From NCBI GenBank assembly GCA_964036155.1, contig OZ038423.1:48003249-48067248 (forward strand): a DNA stretch of 64,000 nucleotides. Reading direction: 5' to 3'. The stretch comes from Diploscapter coronatus (Eukaryota; Nematoda; Chromadorea; Rhabditida; Rhabditidae). The position numbers and the translations under genes are program-made. Below are positions 13,901 through 25,831 of the stretch, piece after piece. The notes under the pieces are model-generated. The model was given only the letters and a program-made list of their open reading frames with translations, made no database searches and had not been told where the DNA came from. Each line of letters opens with the position of its first letter. The first letter of the stretch is position 1.

Positions 13901-16900
13901 ATAATGTTCATTTTTCCTACTTTGAACAAAGAGCGCAAGAAAGGAGAAGAAGGAGAGAAAGATCTCCTTCTGCGTCCCTGCATATCATCTTCATTTATAG
14001 TTTAGCGATTTTTTGCCTAAAATTTTGCAAATTTCACTTTTTAAGTTCCTTCATATTTTCTTTCTTCAAAAATCGATATTTTCGACGCTTCCTTCCAACT
14101 TTCATCTTTCTGAAGTTAAGGGCACGGGATTTTGATAGTAAGCGAGATAAAGTTAGGGATAACGCCTAAGATAGAGTGCCAGAGAAGCAAGAGAGAAAAA
14201 TAGAAACTGATCTGAGTGATGTTGGTTGAGCATAGAAATCCCTAGGGCATACTCTACTCTCTAGTAAGCTAAATATCGTCGACTTTTGAGAGGGCGCCAG
14301 AGTAGGAAAGATTTAAAGAAATAGGGATGAGAGGCGTGGATTTTGAGATAAACTAAGGTCAAACAAAATGGAATAAATGCTTATAGGCAAACACGATAAA
14401 ATTTAGCTGAATTTGGAAGAAAAGTCAGGATAAAAATGCAAGATCATATCAATTTTCATTATTTATTTACAGCATTCATTTTTCCGAAACATAAATAAAT
14501 TGATTAAAAGTCACCAATTTTAGCGTCTGAAACCCATCCTCCCGCACGTCGGCCTCGTCATCTTGTCTGCCTTCTACACGTTAGTTGGGGCTGGGATATT
14601 CCACTACGTAATTGTTTTAGTTTCATTGCTTTTTTCCTGTTGGAAAGTTTACTCACACTTTCCTCTTCATGAACACTATTGTGTCAAAAATGGGTGAACT
14701 TTCCAAATTCTTTCATTTTAAAATTCCCAAATTCAGTTCGAGAAGCCCTTTGAAGAGTTGCTCCGAAACCAAACTTCCCAACGAGTTCACGATTTGAAGC
14801 AGAAGGCAATTAACCACCTAATTATTACTTAACTACCTAAATTTCCAGATAATTGATCAATTATGGACGACCCGACTGAACGAGTCGCTCGATACATGGG
14901 GGAGGATGGCGCATGATGGGTAATTAGCTCTATAATTAGTTGAGATAGTTGTCTAATCGAAACTAATTATATAATCTTAAATAGATACTAGAAAATTATG
15001 ATTACCAATTAGTCGAGTTAATTCACTATTTATAGAATGGACGCGATAATTCGGGATGTGTTCCACGACTACACGAAGTATTACATGACTCCTGATGACA
15101 TCATAACCGGAAGTGGTCACATAAAATGGAGCTTCGGGTCGAGTATATTCTTCGCTTGGACCGCCATTACCACAATAGGTAGGTTTTGAACTTATTTGTA
15201 TGTGATTATGGTTATCTTATATTAGTAGGATCATTTATGATACTATTTAAAATTAGTACTAATAAACCACCTTTTGAGCGTGTTTTGAACAATTATCTAA
15301 AAATCTATTCGTTATTTAAAATGTAGCTTTGTTTATCAATAGTTCAAAATACTCCTAATCTAGCAAATTCGAATCCTTCGGGAATTCAAGTTTTTAAATT
15401 CGCTCGGCCCGATTTTGCTCTTATTTGGTTGCGATTCTCATTTTTATTCGACCCATCTCGCTTTTCTTACGCATTTCGCATCGAACTTTTCCTTTTTCTT
15501 CGGGGCTGAAAATCCCTGGAGATCAATTCGGAAGCTTAAACAAGCCTTACGATTTCCTCATGGCAACTTGAAATTAGAACTGATTTATGCGGAATTTAAT
15601 ATAGCCCGAGAAATCAAGGAGAAGAGTGACGTATCACATAAAACTACAAATTTATTCAATTAAAAATTCAAATAATCATAATAAGGATAAATTTCAAACT
15701 CTCACCAGGAATAGCTCACAAGCTCGTTCCCTACCTTATTCTACGATACATGTTTTGCACGCCTAGCCGTTACGTTGTCACACATAATAATATTCACATA
15801 TATTTATAAAATATAAGAGTTTAATATGATCCAAACATAGCGAAAATAATAAATAAAGCTAATAATTTTAATTTTATGCTACGGTCATATCGTCCCGCTT
15901 TCGTTCGAAGGTCGGTTAGCCATCATATTTTACGCGCTGCTTGGAATCCCTCTGATTCTCGTTACTATCGCTGATATCGGTCGATTTTTGTCGGGTAAGT
16001 ATTGCATTACAAAAATCTTGAGACCTCGTAATATCGTGATAGTTCTTGCTATTATCATATATTTTTTATGTTAAGATATCACTGGGCTCAAGTTAATGTT
16101 ACGCATATGATTAAAATATATGTAATATAAATTTTCAGGAGGTATCATCAAAATCCACAACATCTACAGCGACTTCATGGAGGAGTGCCGGTCCCAGTGC
16201 TGGAAAGCGATGCGGAAAATCTGCTGCAAGTTCAAGAGGAAATCGCGACCGCATATACCGGTAAAATATGCAAAAAAAATGTTTCTTTAGTCTTATATGA
16301 ATTTGAAAAGCGTTCAAAGAACTGATTGTGAAGAATTGCAATCAGTGTATTCTCCAAAGAAAAGTCGTGAAACATTTTTAATCCAAGCCCAACCTTTAGA
16401 TGCCCACAATAGAACTACTACAACGACAACACAAATTGTATGGAAACAATGCTCCCGGAGGTCAACGGCAATCGCAAGGCGCTCCTGGCTCGGGACGGAA
16501 GCGACGGCAGAGAGACAACGTGTCTGATGCGGGCACTTTTGATGGTAGGGCTTAAAAACAAATATCTTGCACATCATTTACTGAACTTTCTCATTCTGAT
16601 ATTGGAAAAGTTGATGTTTGAAAATTTTAGGATAAATGATAAGAGACTTAGATGATAGTCGAATTAGCCGGGAACGATAATAATTCTAATTAAGTGAATG
16701 AAAATGATATGATTATTTTTAAAAAAAATACAATTAAGACTTCTAATTGAATCCCTTTTCATTTGAAATCTCCTTCCATAGAAACCCCCTCAGAGGAGAG
16801 GGTCTGAGAATAGACACCAATGAACTTCAATTGAAGGAAGGGTTTAAATTATGCTAATTTCCAGACATCAGCGACATCCACACGCAGAACAGCGAGAGTG

Positions 16901-18662
16901 GGGAGATGAGCGAGGACACGAAGGCGCGTGCCGAAGAAATCGAAGCGCCTCAACCGCATCACGAAAGGAGGGTCTCCGTCATATTCATCCTGCTCATTAT
17001 GATAGGTAATAGCTACATCTGTTTCAAATTATCCCACATTTAGTACACCTAACCTAGTAAATTAATGATTTGGCAATTCTGTACGATCAAAAACATTTGA
17101 TTAAAAGAAAAATTACGCCTTATGATGAATACAGATCTTTGTCGCATTATTTATTTGAATTATAAAGTCGAGATTCGAATTCCTGAAGCATAATCAAATC
17201 AAAGTAAGAAAAAAGCGCTTTATCTGTCCCATAAAGAATAACTCATAGAATCATTTGTTAATATTTTGACGCCAGATCTGCCACATCAACTTTAGATTAC
17301 TATTTCCAACCACCAATGTCTTAAGTCATAACAAATTCAGGATACGTTGCCGGTGGCGCTTATCTGATTCGCTTTTGGGAGGCGTGGACGTACTTTGATG
17401 CTTTCTATTTCTGCTTCGTTACGGTTACTACAATCGATAAGTTTTACTTCATTTTATACCAATTAGATACAACCTAAACCAATTTGATACCATTTTATGC
17501 CGTTTTACCCATTCTAATCATTACCGTTTTACGGTTTGGTGACATCGTTGCGATGAATGTCGATTTCTTACCTCTGACTCTCGCCTATATCGTTTTCGGT
17601 CTGATCATCACCACGATGTGCATAGGTAATTAACCTTTATTTAACTACTTTAATTGCCCTAATTATCTCAGACTTGGTCGGTAGCGAATACATTCGCGAC
17701 ATTCACTTCTACGGTCGCAGTCTGGGCAAATCGTTCATGACGATAGGAGGAAAGGTAATAAACTCTTCACTGACTACCTTGATTAGCCAACTAAATCCGG
17801 AATAACTACTCAATTAAGGTCGTCCACTTACACGAAGTGTTTGGATACGTAGCTTTTCTCCAGAAGAACTACGGTCTGACTCCGGACCAATTAAACAAAT
17901 TAGCGCAGTTACCAGAGGAATACCTACTGGATTGCCTCATAAACGGACGGCAACCTGATCTGAATTGGATAGGTGGAAGGTAGTGGAATACTTAATTGAA
18001 TAAGGGGGTAATTATGCCAATTAAGGCCTTACGTGCCTCCGGACATCTATTACTTCAAATGGATCGAGCATCCAAGGACGTTGTCGTTCGCCTCGGACCG
18101 AGTTCTCGCGAGCATGGAAAGTTTGGATCTCAACACCAGTCGGTTAGTTGGTTTAAAATATATATATTTTTTTAAGTTTATGTTTTAAATGATCTCTTGA
18201 CTATCATGTCGATGTTGGTAATGATATTTCGCGGCCAATTTTACCTTATACCTATAATACCATATATCACTGACTCACATTTTTTAACAAACGGCACACG
18301 TAAAATCAGGAAACGTGAAAGGAGAGGACAGCAAAGATTCGATAACCGTAATCCTTTGGATGTTGATTTTTTACATTTTAATTTTGTATTCTCTTCGAAG
18401 TTCCAGTACCACAAGACATGGTATTTTAGTCCTCTACAATGGAGATGCATAAAATAAAGGCGTTTTTCCCGTTTCTAAAGAACATGATATTATGATATGT
18501 CAACACATTTTATATTTAAATATTAGCATACTAAAAAATTTTGTTTTTTTCAGATGCTCTACCGCCCGAACGCTCACACCTCGCGAATACTATCAGAAGA
18601 TATTGTTTCAATATTGCAAGCAGATCCAGCCGGAAGAGCCAATTATGGACATCGATCGATAG
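1907..18662 (+). CDS. TWK-family two-pore-domain potassium channel (20 exons, 877 aa)
   Basis: This is a K2P leak potassium channel of the plasma membrane. Exons: 1907-1986, 2567-2620, 6756-7106, 7372-7608, 7808-8062, 13712-13817, 14524-14607, 14737-14805, 14849-14919, 15036-15178, 15878-15994, 16139-16260, 16400-16544, 16865-17005, 17341-17436, 17533-17625, 17672-17754, 17819-17979, 18026-18142, 18554-18662. All phases agree and the sum is 878 codons including the stop. M1 (SAFYTLVGAGIFHY) lies in exon 7 at about residues 362-389. Pore 1 reads TTIGYG (about 481-486) and pore 2 reads TTIGFGD (about 688-694), with further hydrophobic helices after each. The N-terminus before M1 is about 360 residues, basic and proline-rich, far longer than in most K2P channels. 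The start is the ATG that opens exon 1; exons 1-5 are joined by matching phase-2 introns but lack a recognised domain, so they are less certain. Introns 8 (GC-AG), 10 (GT-AT) and 15 (AT-AC) are non-canonical. I cannot assign a specific worm orthologue. Confidence 0.9.
2621..6755 (+). other. Long intron 2 of the TWK channel gene
   Basis: A 4.1-kb intron. Apart from a possible alternative first exon at 5935-5978 I see no gene. It carries A/T-rich and CT-rich tracts and two copies of TGCTATTTC (3452-3460, 5018-5026). The acceptor at 6754-6755 (AAAAATCCAG) is poor in pyrimidines, so exon 3 could also begin a separate transcript at ATG 6757. Confidence 0.5.
5935..5978 (+). CDS. Possible alternative first exon of the TWK channel
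   Basis: An ATG opens 14 codons (MSMFARAKFAHRIY) and is followed by a good donor (CG|GTTAGT). It ends in phase 2, which fits exon 3 at 6756 and would give a shorter N-terminal isoform. Upstream-initiated isoforms are common in K2P genes. The evidence is only the open frame, the donor and the phase, so this is a candidate. Confidence 0.3.
10561..10833 (+). other. Orphan exon-like segment in TWK intron 5
   Basis: This is a 91-codon open stretch of ordinary composition (for example DSESSDDVIVSTV and WATLKPPEFTPTKPIQW), ending at a good donor CAG|GTCGGT in phase 0. It is preceded by TATTTTCAT, which resembles the odd AT acceptors used elsewhere in this window; GAG just before TCC is an alternative start. 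Its phase does not match exon 6 of the channel but would match exon 7. It may be an isoform-specific exon or part of a nested gene, and I found no partner exons. Confidence 0.3.
13568..13669. repeat. Imperfect inverted repeat (hairpin)
   Basis: CAGTTCACTCTTA at 13568-13580 is matched in reverse complement by TAAGAGTGAACTG at 13657-13669. Inside them CCAA and AAAAATAAGT pair with ACTTTATTTTT and TTGG further in, leaving a bulge on the 3' side. It lies directly before exon 6 of the channel (13712). It could be a small foldback element or an intronic hairpin. Confidence 0.6.
14806..14848 (+). other. GC-AG intron (TWK intron 8, 43 nt)
   Basis: The frame runs to AAG at 14805 and resumes with ATAATTGATC at 14849 in phase 0, giving DLKQK-IIDQLW. 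The intron starts GCAATT and ends TTTCCAG. There is no GT donor in the correct phase, and read-through meets a stop (TAA) after ten codons. Confidence 0.8.
15179..15877 (+). other. Non-canonical GT-AT intron inside the first selectivity filter
   Basis: The upstream exon ends ACA ATA G and the downstream exon must start GC TAC GGT to give TTIGYG. The donor is a normal GTAGGT, but the only in-frame acceptor is AATTTTAT|GC, ending in AT. The nearest upstream AG (AATAAAG) gives the wrong phase. Confidence 0.75.
17437..17532 (+). other. Non-canonical AT-AC intron inside the second selectivity filter
   Basis: The exon ends ACT ACA ATC G and the next starts GG TTT GGT GAC, giving TTIGFGD. The intron between them reads ATAAGT...GTTTTAC. 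No GT-AG pair restores the filter: the nearest AG upstream leads to an in-frame stop. An ATAAGT start with an AC end matches the rare U2-type AT-AC class rather than the U12 ATATCC class. Confidence 0.8.
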
Positions 18663-19625
18663 TATTCAATCTATTCTACTAAATCTATAAATCTAGGAAA
18701 TATTCAATTTTCTATTTCGTTATCATTAAATTATACAAGGGAGTGTTAATATAATTTTTCGCTAATACGTTAGCATTCTAAGAAAAAGCTTAGCTATTTT
18801 TATCAAAATGTAAAGCATTTTGCATATTTTAAGCTAGTTAAGTGTTAACACTCTTACATCTAAATTAAGAAAAGAAATTATTCAACAAAAATCTCGCCCT
18901 CATTGCCTTATACCGGTCATACGTCTGCCAAAAACTCTTAAATTAAATTCTAAGGGATTTTTACTTTCCTGATAATTTTTTTTATTTTTAAGGTAAACCT
19001 TGAAAATTCACTTCTTATTGTGAGCTCTACATCGAAACTCAATTTCGCGTCTTTCTCTAGGAAACTTTCAAATTCAACTATTTTTAAAAATTTCATGACT
19101 AGACATATCGTTTTAAAACCTAAGAATTCTGAAACAAACTGCCAAATTTCGGTAATATCATTCATTTTTGATAACTTGAATGATATTTATAAGTCGAAAT
19201 TCTAGGAACTATCACAACTTCTGATCATCATTCTAGGGTGCCAAGCACTTTTCATAACTTCATGAATCGAGTTTTGTTTTTATTTACTCGTCCTCGAAAA
19301 ATCTCACAACTATCTACGGGTACATGAAATGATAGCCATAATGTTTGTAACATCTTACAAAATAAATAATAATTTTATTCTTTTTACATTTTTATGGCAG
19401 CAAAGTTTAAAAGCGGTAAATCTAAAATTGCACTTTCATCTGTGAAAATTAAAGACTATCGAAGCTCAGATACACATTCGTAATTCTAGTAAGCGAATCA
19501 TATCCGATTTTTGGGAATGTCTCAAAAACTTTGGAAAAAAGATCTCAAATTTTAATAATTCAACCAGAAGAAATTATTATCTAACGAAGTTCATATATGC
19601 AAAATATTGAAAAAAAATAAAATTT
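18663..19625. other. Intergenic, no gene seen
   Basis: A/T-rich DNA between two convergent genes. AATAAA at 19361-19366 is far from the channel stop codon. I see no coding signal. Confidence 0.6.
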
Positions 19626-22018
19626 TCACATTCGACTATCGTAAGAGTACCTAGATGACGTTGAGACCTCCTTTCTCCACTCGGAATTAACGCTTTGATT
19701 ATCGATGTCAGATTCCAGCAAATCCCGCGATTCTGTCAGTTGCCTCAGGGCCCGTTCGATTTCATCGTCCTCGTAACTTCGAGACATTCGGGGGTCGTTT
19801 CTGAGAATTTCCACTTTATTTGTTGGATAAAAACTCGATGGTGATAAAGTTACATGGTAGCCGTCAGGTGCGTCGTAGTCATTTGGTCGAGTTGACGGAT
19901 GCAGGAGGCCTAAAATATTTTTAGACGATTTTTTGGAGTTGTTTCAAAATTTCAAATAATTTCCCAAACAAATTTTTCAGCTGTGTGAAAATTTGATGCT
20001 CAATCATTGGCAACACTAAATTTCAGTTTGAAAAGTGACTCAATTTTTTTTAAGATTGCTGATTTTATGTTTACAATTAATTGACTCTTCTTTCGGTGTG
20101 CAGAATAGCATTTGAAGTTAAAAAATCAACCTCAGCCCGATCGTTGCCATCCGTAATCACAGCCACTGCGTGGGCGAATCGGGGTCGTTCCAAAATAAGG
20201 TCCGCTGATTCTTCGGCAAGAAAATCGACAAATTGCTCGAGCACATTACGTAGCAAAGTCACGTCAAAACCCATATCGATGCTGAAATTTCGAAAATTAC
20301 TATTCAAGGAGAAATTAAATTGGGAAATGATAGATTTTTTATAGTTAGGGGAAAATTTGCTGAAATGTTTCAAAGAAATTTATCATAGAAAAGTTTGGCA
20401 AATAAATGATCAATTGGTGTTCAAAGAAGGTTTCAATAAATAATCTAGAGAAGCCAAAATTTTCATTTTTTGAAGGGTGAAACCCATGAAAATGGTTGAA
20501 AGCAGAATACAAAGGAAGTGATGACTCAAAATGGCTAATGGCGTTCTTTTCACTATTGAAAAGGAAATTGATAGCACTTTTTGGGGAATCAAGCATTTTT
20601 GTTTGGAAGATTAAAAAAACGCTTGTTACGAAAAATCAACGATCGAAATAACATGTTTGGACCAGAAAGATTTGAAGCGAATCCAAAAATCGCAAAATTT
20701 TATAGAAGAAAGTTTTATAATGAAAGAAAGTTGAGAAGAAAATATTGTCAACGAACAAATTGTTTTGCAAAATGCGCATTCTGAGCAATAAAATTTGAAA
20801 CCAACTCGAAAAATCGTAAATTTTATAGAAAAAAAACGCATAATAATGGGATAAATACAAGAAAAATTCGGATGCATTGAAATGTAAATTCGGGTAATGC
20901 GCAACTAGTCGAAGAGAAGAAGAGATAATGCAAATGGTTGAAAATGGAAGAGATAGGAGAGAACGAAATAAAACACCAACTGAAAATTGAAAATAATGCT
21001 AGCGCCTAGAGGAATTTCCCTTTCCAACTTTTTCTTTCTCGTTTTTCAACATAAAATAGAAAAAATTCGATATTCATAGCGAATGCTGGGTGTTTGGTTA
21101 TAAATCTAAAGAAAATGAGATTAACGCAGGGCTTTCGAAAGAATTGGGGTTGGGGTTATAAATATCCGAAAAGGAGATTTACTTGTGAAGAAACACAATT
21201 TCTGGTTCTAAAGAAGTTTCCAAGAATTTTCAGAGCATATAATAAGAACTCATCTGGGGTTATCATCGTGAAAATTATTCATTTTACATTTTCTGAAAAA
21301 TAAGGAATATCGATCGATATAAAAAGCTAACTGATAAGTTTAGGTTAGGTAGCCGATTTTACGAATGATCAGAGGTTTTAAAGGACGAGGAAGATTTTTT
21401 CTTTAGACGCCTTAATGAAAAGAGGCAGGTTAGCGGATGTCGCCCAAAGAAAAATGGGAGATAGGGAAAATCTTCGACATGAGAGAAAAAATGGATAGGA
21501 AAATTAATGAAGTCTGGGTTAAAGTATCAATTTCTTACTTCATTACGAAGTATAGAACTAAAAACCAGATCATACACTGCATAGCTTAGGTGGTATTCAT
21601 GGAAATGAAGCAACTAGTTGAATAGAGAATTTTTTATATGATAAAGCATAGGCTAGAAGAACTGGCTAAAATACACCATTGCATATCTGATATATTTATT
21701 CGGCGAGAAAGAACGATATCGATTGACAGAACACAAACGCTGGCTCGAGTATATTATTTGTAGCTGTTATGCGACAGAAAGAGATAACGGTTAGAGAGAG
21801 TGAGATAACGATAGAATGAGAGAATTGTAGAAAAAGTGAAAACAGAGAAATTATATTTAGAAGAAAGAATATCAGAACAAATTTTTCTTCAATGATTACG
21901 TAAACTCTTGATCGTTTTTCGCTCATATCAAATGTCGATTATTTTTCCTAAAATGTTAAAGTAAAAATCTTACTTTTCTGTCGCTCGACCATTTGGTTCA
22001 ATCGGATGGCACATGGGT
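19626..22018 (-). CDS. Possible VWA-like domain gene, incomplete model
   Basis: Three exon-like pieces on the minus strand. 21974-22018 (PMCHPIEPNGRATE) has a clean acceptor and donor. 20086-20281 follows with matching phase 2 and reads IDMGFDVTLLRNVLEQFV...RFAHAVAVITDGN, which resembles the first helix and second strand of a von Willebrand factor A fold; I see no proper DxSxS metal site. 19626-19909 ends in a stop and encodes an acidic tail rich in Ser, Arg and Glu (RSYEDDEIERALRQLTES). The last junction does not close with a GT donor in phase: the acceptor needs phase 1, while the available GT donors (AGA|GTCAAT, GAG|GTTGAT) are phase 0. Either an exon is missing, a non-GT donor is used, or these are remnants of a decayed gene. 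No start codon was identified. Confidence 0.35.
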
Positions 22019-22895
22019 CTAAATTTTGGCAAAAAAATTACGAAAATAAATCGTTCAAAAGTTTTGAGAGAACGACTTTCAAACGGGTATTTCGAGAATG
22101 AATGAGTGAAAATTGAACAGTTCGGTTAGGTAAACAGTAGATTCTTCGGGTTTAGACAATACGCAGAAATATTTCTTGGGGAAAAGGTGGGAAAGTTTCA
22201 AGACATAGTTTTAGAAAAGTATTAAGAAGTTGAGAAATAGTATTGAGAGTGTAGGAAAATTATTGAAGTTCAAGAAATATTATTCGAAAATAAGCAAAAA
22301 AGAAGTTATAAACGGTTAGAGATTGAAATAGCTTTGCCAGAGGGTCTAAGAAAGAGAGTAAATCGTTTTCTAATACAAGAAACTAGCGAAATACTAAGGG
22401 AAAAGAAACCAGAAGACTTCTCGGTAAAGCTTCAATCATATAGTAAACAAACCATTTCATCCGATTCTTATTGATAGAATAGGTTAGTTCCCTCATTTCT
22501 CAAAAATTCAGCTGATTACTTTAACCCTCTCAATTTCTCTTATCTATCATTTTGCATCAGGCTGATTTCGATCTTTCCAATATCAAAGACCACCAACATT
22601 TGATAAAAGACGTTTATTTGACCCGTAACTATGTGAAAACCCAAAATTTACAGATATTTTACTTTTTAATGAAATGTTTCGAACTATCATAAAACAATTC
22701 TGCGAAAAGTTATTGGTTCAAAGCATTTCACTTACATTTGTGTTGAACACTTGGAGCCATGCAAAGCTTGATACTTTGTTTTCACTCACTGTGATAAAAT
22801 ATTGGCTGAAATTAAGATTATTTGTAACATAATGAGTGGTATAATCGTGCATAGTGAATAAAATGGATTCTCACTTCCATGCAGTGTCGTATAAC
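22019..22895. other. Between VWA-like exons and the lipase, no gene seen
   Basis: A/T-rich DNA. The 5' end of the VWA-like gene, if real, should lie here, but I could not identify a convincing start exon. Confidence 0.4.
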
Positions 22896-25831
22896 TTAGT
22901 CCCAATCTATCGTGCCGCTAAGTTGTTTGATAATGGTGGGCCTTATGCGTTCGAGAATCTTAGATTTTGTTGCGTTTTCTAGGAACACTTTATAAAAGGC
23001 GTTGTTTAATCGGAGCGTACTTTTGAAGTAATCGAGGAGTTGTTTTTGAATGTCTAGTCTTTTGACATCCAATTCTATCGTGTCCAAGATTTTGTCGTAA
23101 ATTTCCCCACGAGCTCGCAAACCCCACAAAAAATCATTGTGGTTAAAGTCTTTCAGTTTTCTGGAAAAATAAATAAGTTAAAAAATCAGGCCTATAATTT
23201 TAAGCGTAGTCCTCTTGCTGATGTTATAATGGTGAGAACAAATTTATGAGGATAATCTATTTTCTCAGAATAGATAAAGAGTCGATTAGGTTTCACAAAA
23301 TTTCAAGCCCATTATGTCGAACAATTATACGATAGCATCAGTTTTCCTCCATTAAAATTAAAACCTACACAATGTCCTTGATACTGGATTCAGGTAGACT
23401 CGGTAACAAATATTTTTCAACATCCGCTGCGCTTGCTAGCCAATCGTTATTCGAATAGAATATCGTCAATGGTACTTTAACCCTCGATAAATCATAGTCA
23501 TGTATCTGAAATAGTTACTTCCCAATTAACCTCCCAATTAACTTAATTACCTTATACTGATTGGTGATGAAATTCGCCATTCTGTGGGTCTTCACCATCT
23601 GAGCGAAGTGTAACATATTCCGCGAAGAAGTTCCCGCCGGATTGTGAGCAAGGTAAATACCGATTCTCGACTTAATTATCATAATTATAGTTAATTACCA
23701 TAATTAATTAGTGGTTACCGAATTAAATTGATTGCTGTCAGGACCACTAGCGGAAAAGATGAAGTTTTCACAAAGAGGGCTTCCCTTCTTGTCTCCGCAA
23801 ATGATATCCGTCATCAGTTTAGTGAATAGGTTATTCGACAGAAATTCGCCGTCACCGAAAATGTTGTAGAAGAGCTAAAAATTCTAATTGTATGAGATTT
23901 TTAAAAGTTAGAGCTACGCTGAATTGCTCGTAGGTTTCTCCAAGGTAGTGGAATAAACCTTTAACACTTTCCATACGATACACCGGGGCCATCGCGAAGA
24001 ATTTTCGAACCTGAAAGGCGATTTTGCTACTTTTGAAAATAATATAATAAAATAATTGTTGTTTCCATGATCTATTCTGTTTCTTCAGGTGATTTCCTCC
24101 TCTCTACACCTCTCAAAGCTATCAAAAATATCTCATGTGCGTTTTCTTCTTCATTGAAATTCGTATGTTACCAGAAAACTAATCAGCCAAAAACAGAAGT
24201 TTCAAATAAAATATCTTAAAACATAAAATCAACCTTTTTCGCGAAACTCTGATCTCTGCTCAATTTGGCGAACATTGTTAAAGCTCCTTGGGAATGACCA
24301 ACGTAGTAGAGGTGTTTCTGCTTGGTCGTCTTCAGGACGAAATTTATCATCGCTGGGATATCGTATTTTGCCATTTCGTCCCAGCTTAAATTTGATTAAT
24401 CCATAATTATGGATTCATTTTGACATTATTTCGTTAAGAATTCATTCGGACCAGCAATATTTTAAAATTTATCACAAATTTCAAATCTCTTTAATTGAAG
24501 GTGTCTAATAATCTTTATCTGAGTTGTTAACGAGTTATCAAATACGTGTTTTACAATAATATCGAAGCAATGAAGCGCATTTTATAAAATAATTACCTGA
24601 ATCTCCAATAATTCGGATTCCTGGATGACATTTTCAAATGGCTTTTCGAATAAGTGTTGCCTCGCATGTTCCCCAGCCATACGTCATAACCCTTATCCGC
24701 GAATATGAAGCCTAATTCATTTTAATCGCCCTAATTAAGTACAATTTAATTACCTGGTGACTGATGTGGCAGATTTAGCAGCCAAATCGAGCTTGTGCAT
24801 AATAGTCCATGTTGCAAAAATACGACTGGTTTGTCCTTATTTTTAGATCCAGCTAAAATCAATTCAAGAATTTCGAGTTTTGAAGAGATTGGTTGATGTT
24901 ATCGATTTATTGATTTTTCTTTTGAAAATCGACTTTACGAATTCTCACTTCAACTTACAGCGTCCATGAGGTATCCTATGCAGGGTTAGAATGTACTCAT
25001 CCTCGGTCAAGACCTCGTAAGTCTCGATTGGATAGCCCCAATGACGGACAATTTCTGGCTAAAATGGTAAATTCGTATTTTTTGAAATAAAATATGGAAA
25101 TTCTTTCATTCTTTCGAAGTACCCTCTTCTAATTGTAAATTTGAAACGAATGAAGAGCATATTTTTCATCAATTAATGATAAAGTCATCGACCGCTGAAC
25201 ATTGACATATCCAAGTCAAAAATCTTCTCACAAATAGGATTTTAATTGTAGTAATTTTTTTTTTTTTTTAATTTTAACAATGCCTTGAATTATTTAGTGT
25301 TCGACTCATTTCCGAAATAATTCAAAATCTCTAATAATCCTACCACATCCATAAGCGACTCAGGATTGATGCTGATATTCATTTGTACGTCCTCCATTTT
25401 GGGCATCGGTGGTAGTGCCACTGACTTCATATCGAATAAGTTCGGTAAATTCGGAAGGGCCACAGGGGTTAAATTTGCCAGATTCAAAGATTCCAATTTT
25501 GGAAATGGTGTTACGGGAAACGGGTTCTGAAATCTCATTACCATTTTAAAACCAACCTATCTCTTACCAAATTTGATGGCAGAGTAGGGAAGATGGTGCT
25601 CTTGGAAGCATCTGGAGCAATCGTTGGTAGAGTCATGTCCCTGAAGAACGGTGACATCGTGAATAGGTCGGTCAATTTTGGGAATACCGAGGTGGTAACC
25701 GGGGAGATGGGCTTATTTGTGGTGGTCGACGCGGTACTGGTATTCATGGCACCGTTTTGGGACTTCGTGGTATCATCCTGATGCGAATTGTATACCAAAA
25801 TGGTAACCAGAATGGTGTTCAACAGAAGCAT
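22896..25831 (-). CDS. Secreted or lysosomal acid lipase, AB-hydrolase family (11 exons, 560 aa)
   Basis: Family members hydrolyse triacylglycerols and cholesteryl esters in the lysosome or outside the cell. Exons, 5' to 3' on the minus strand: 25568-25831, 25344-25526, 24959-25058, 24754-24852, 24597-24711, 24234-24384, 23918-24010, 23719-23874, 23551-23670, 23369-23505, 22896-23160. All introns are GT-AG and the phases close to 561 codons. A hydrophobic signal segment starts at residue 1 ([14 protein letters not shown]). The lipase core opens with [10 protein letters not shown] and has the oxyanion region [13 protein letters not shown]. The nucleophile is GHSQG (Ser about 285), the acid is NNDW (Asp about 448), and the His lies in FNHNDFLWG (about 480). 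Between the signal and the core there are about 130 Pro/Thr/Ser-rich residues, unusual for this family. The start is the first ATG of the open frame and is followed at once by the signal segment. Confidence 0.92.

Noticed and set aside
22499..22560. Minus-strand ATG followed by LVVFDIGKIEIS and an AG|ATAAGA donor, as a start exon for the VWA-like gene
   Set aside because: Phase would fit the next exon, but it requires a non-GT donor, lacks the VWA metal motif and could be chance.
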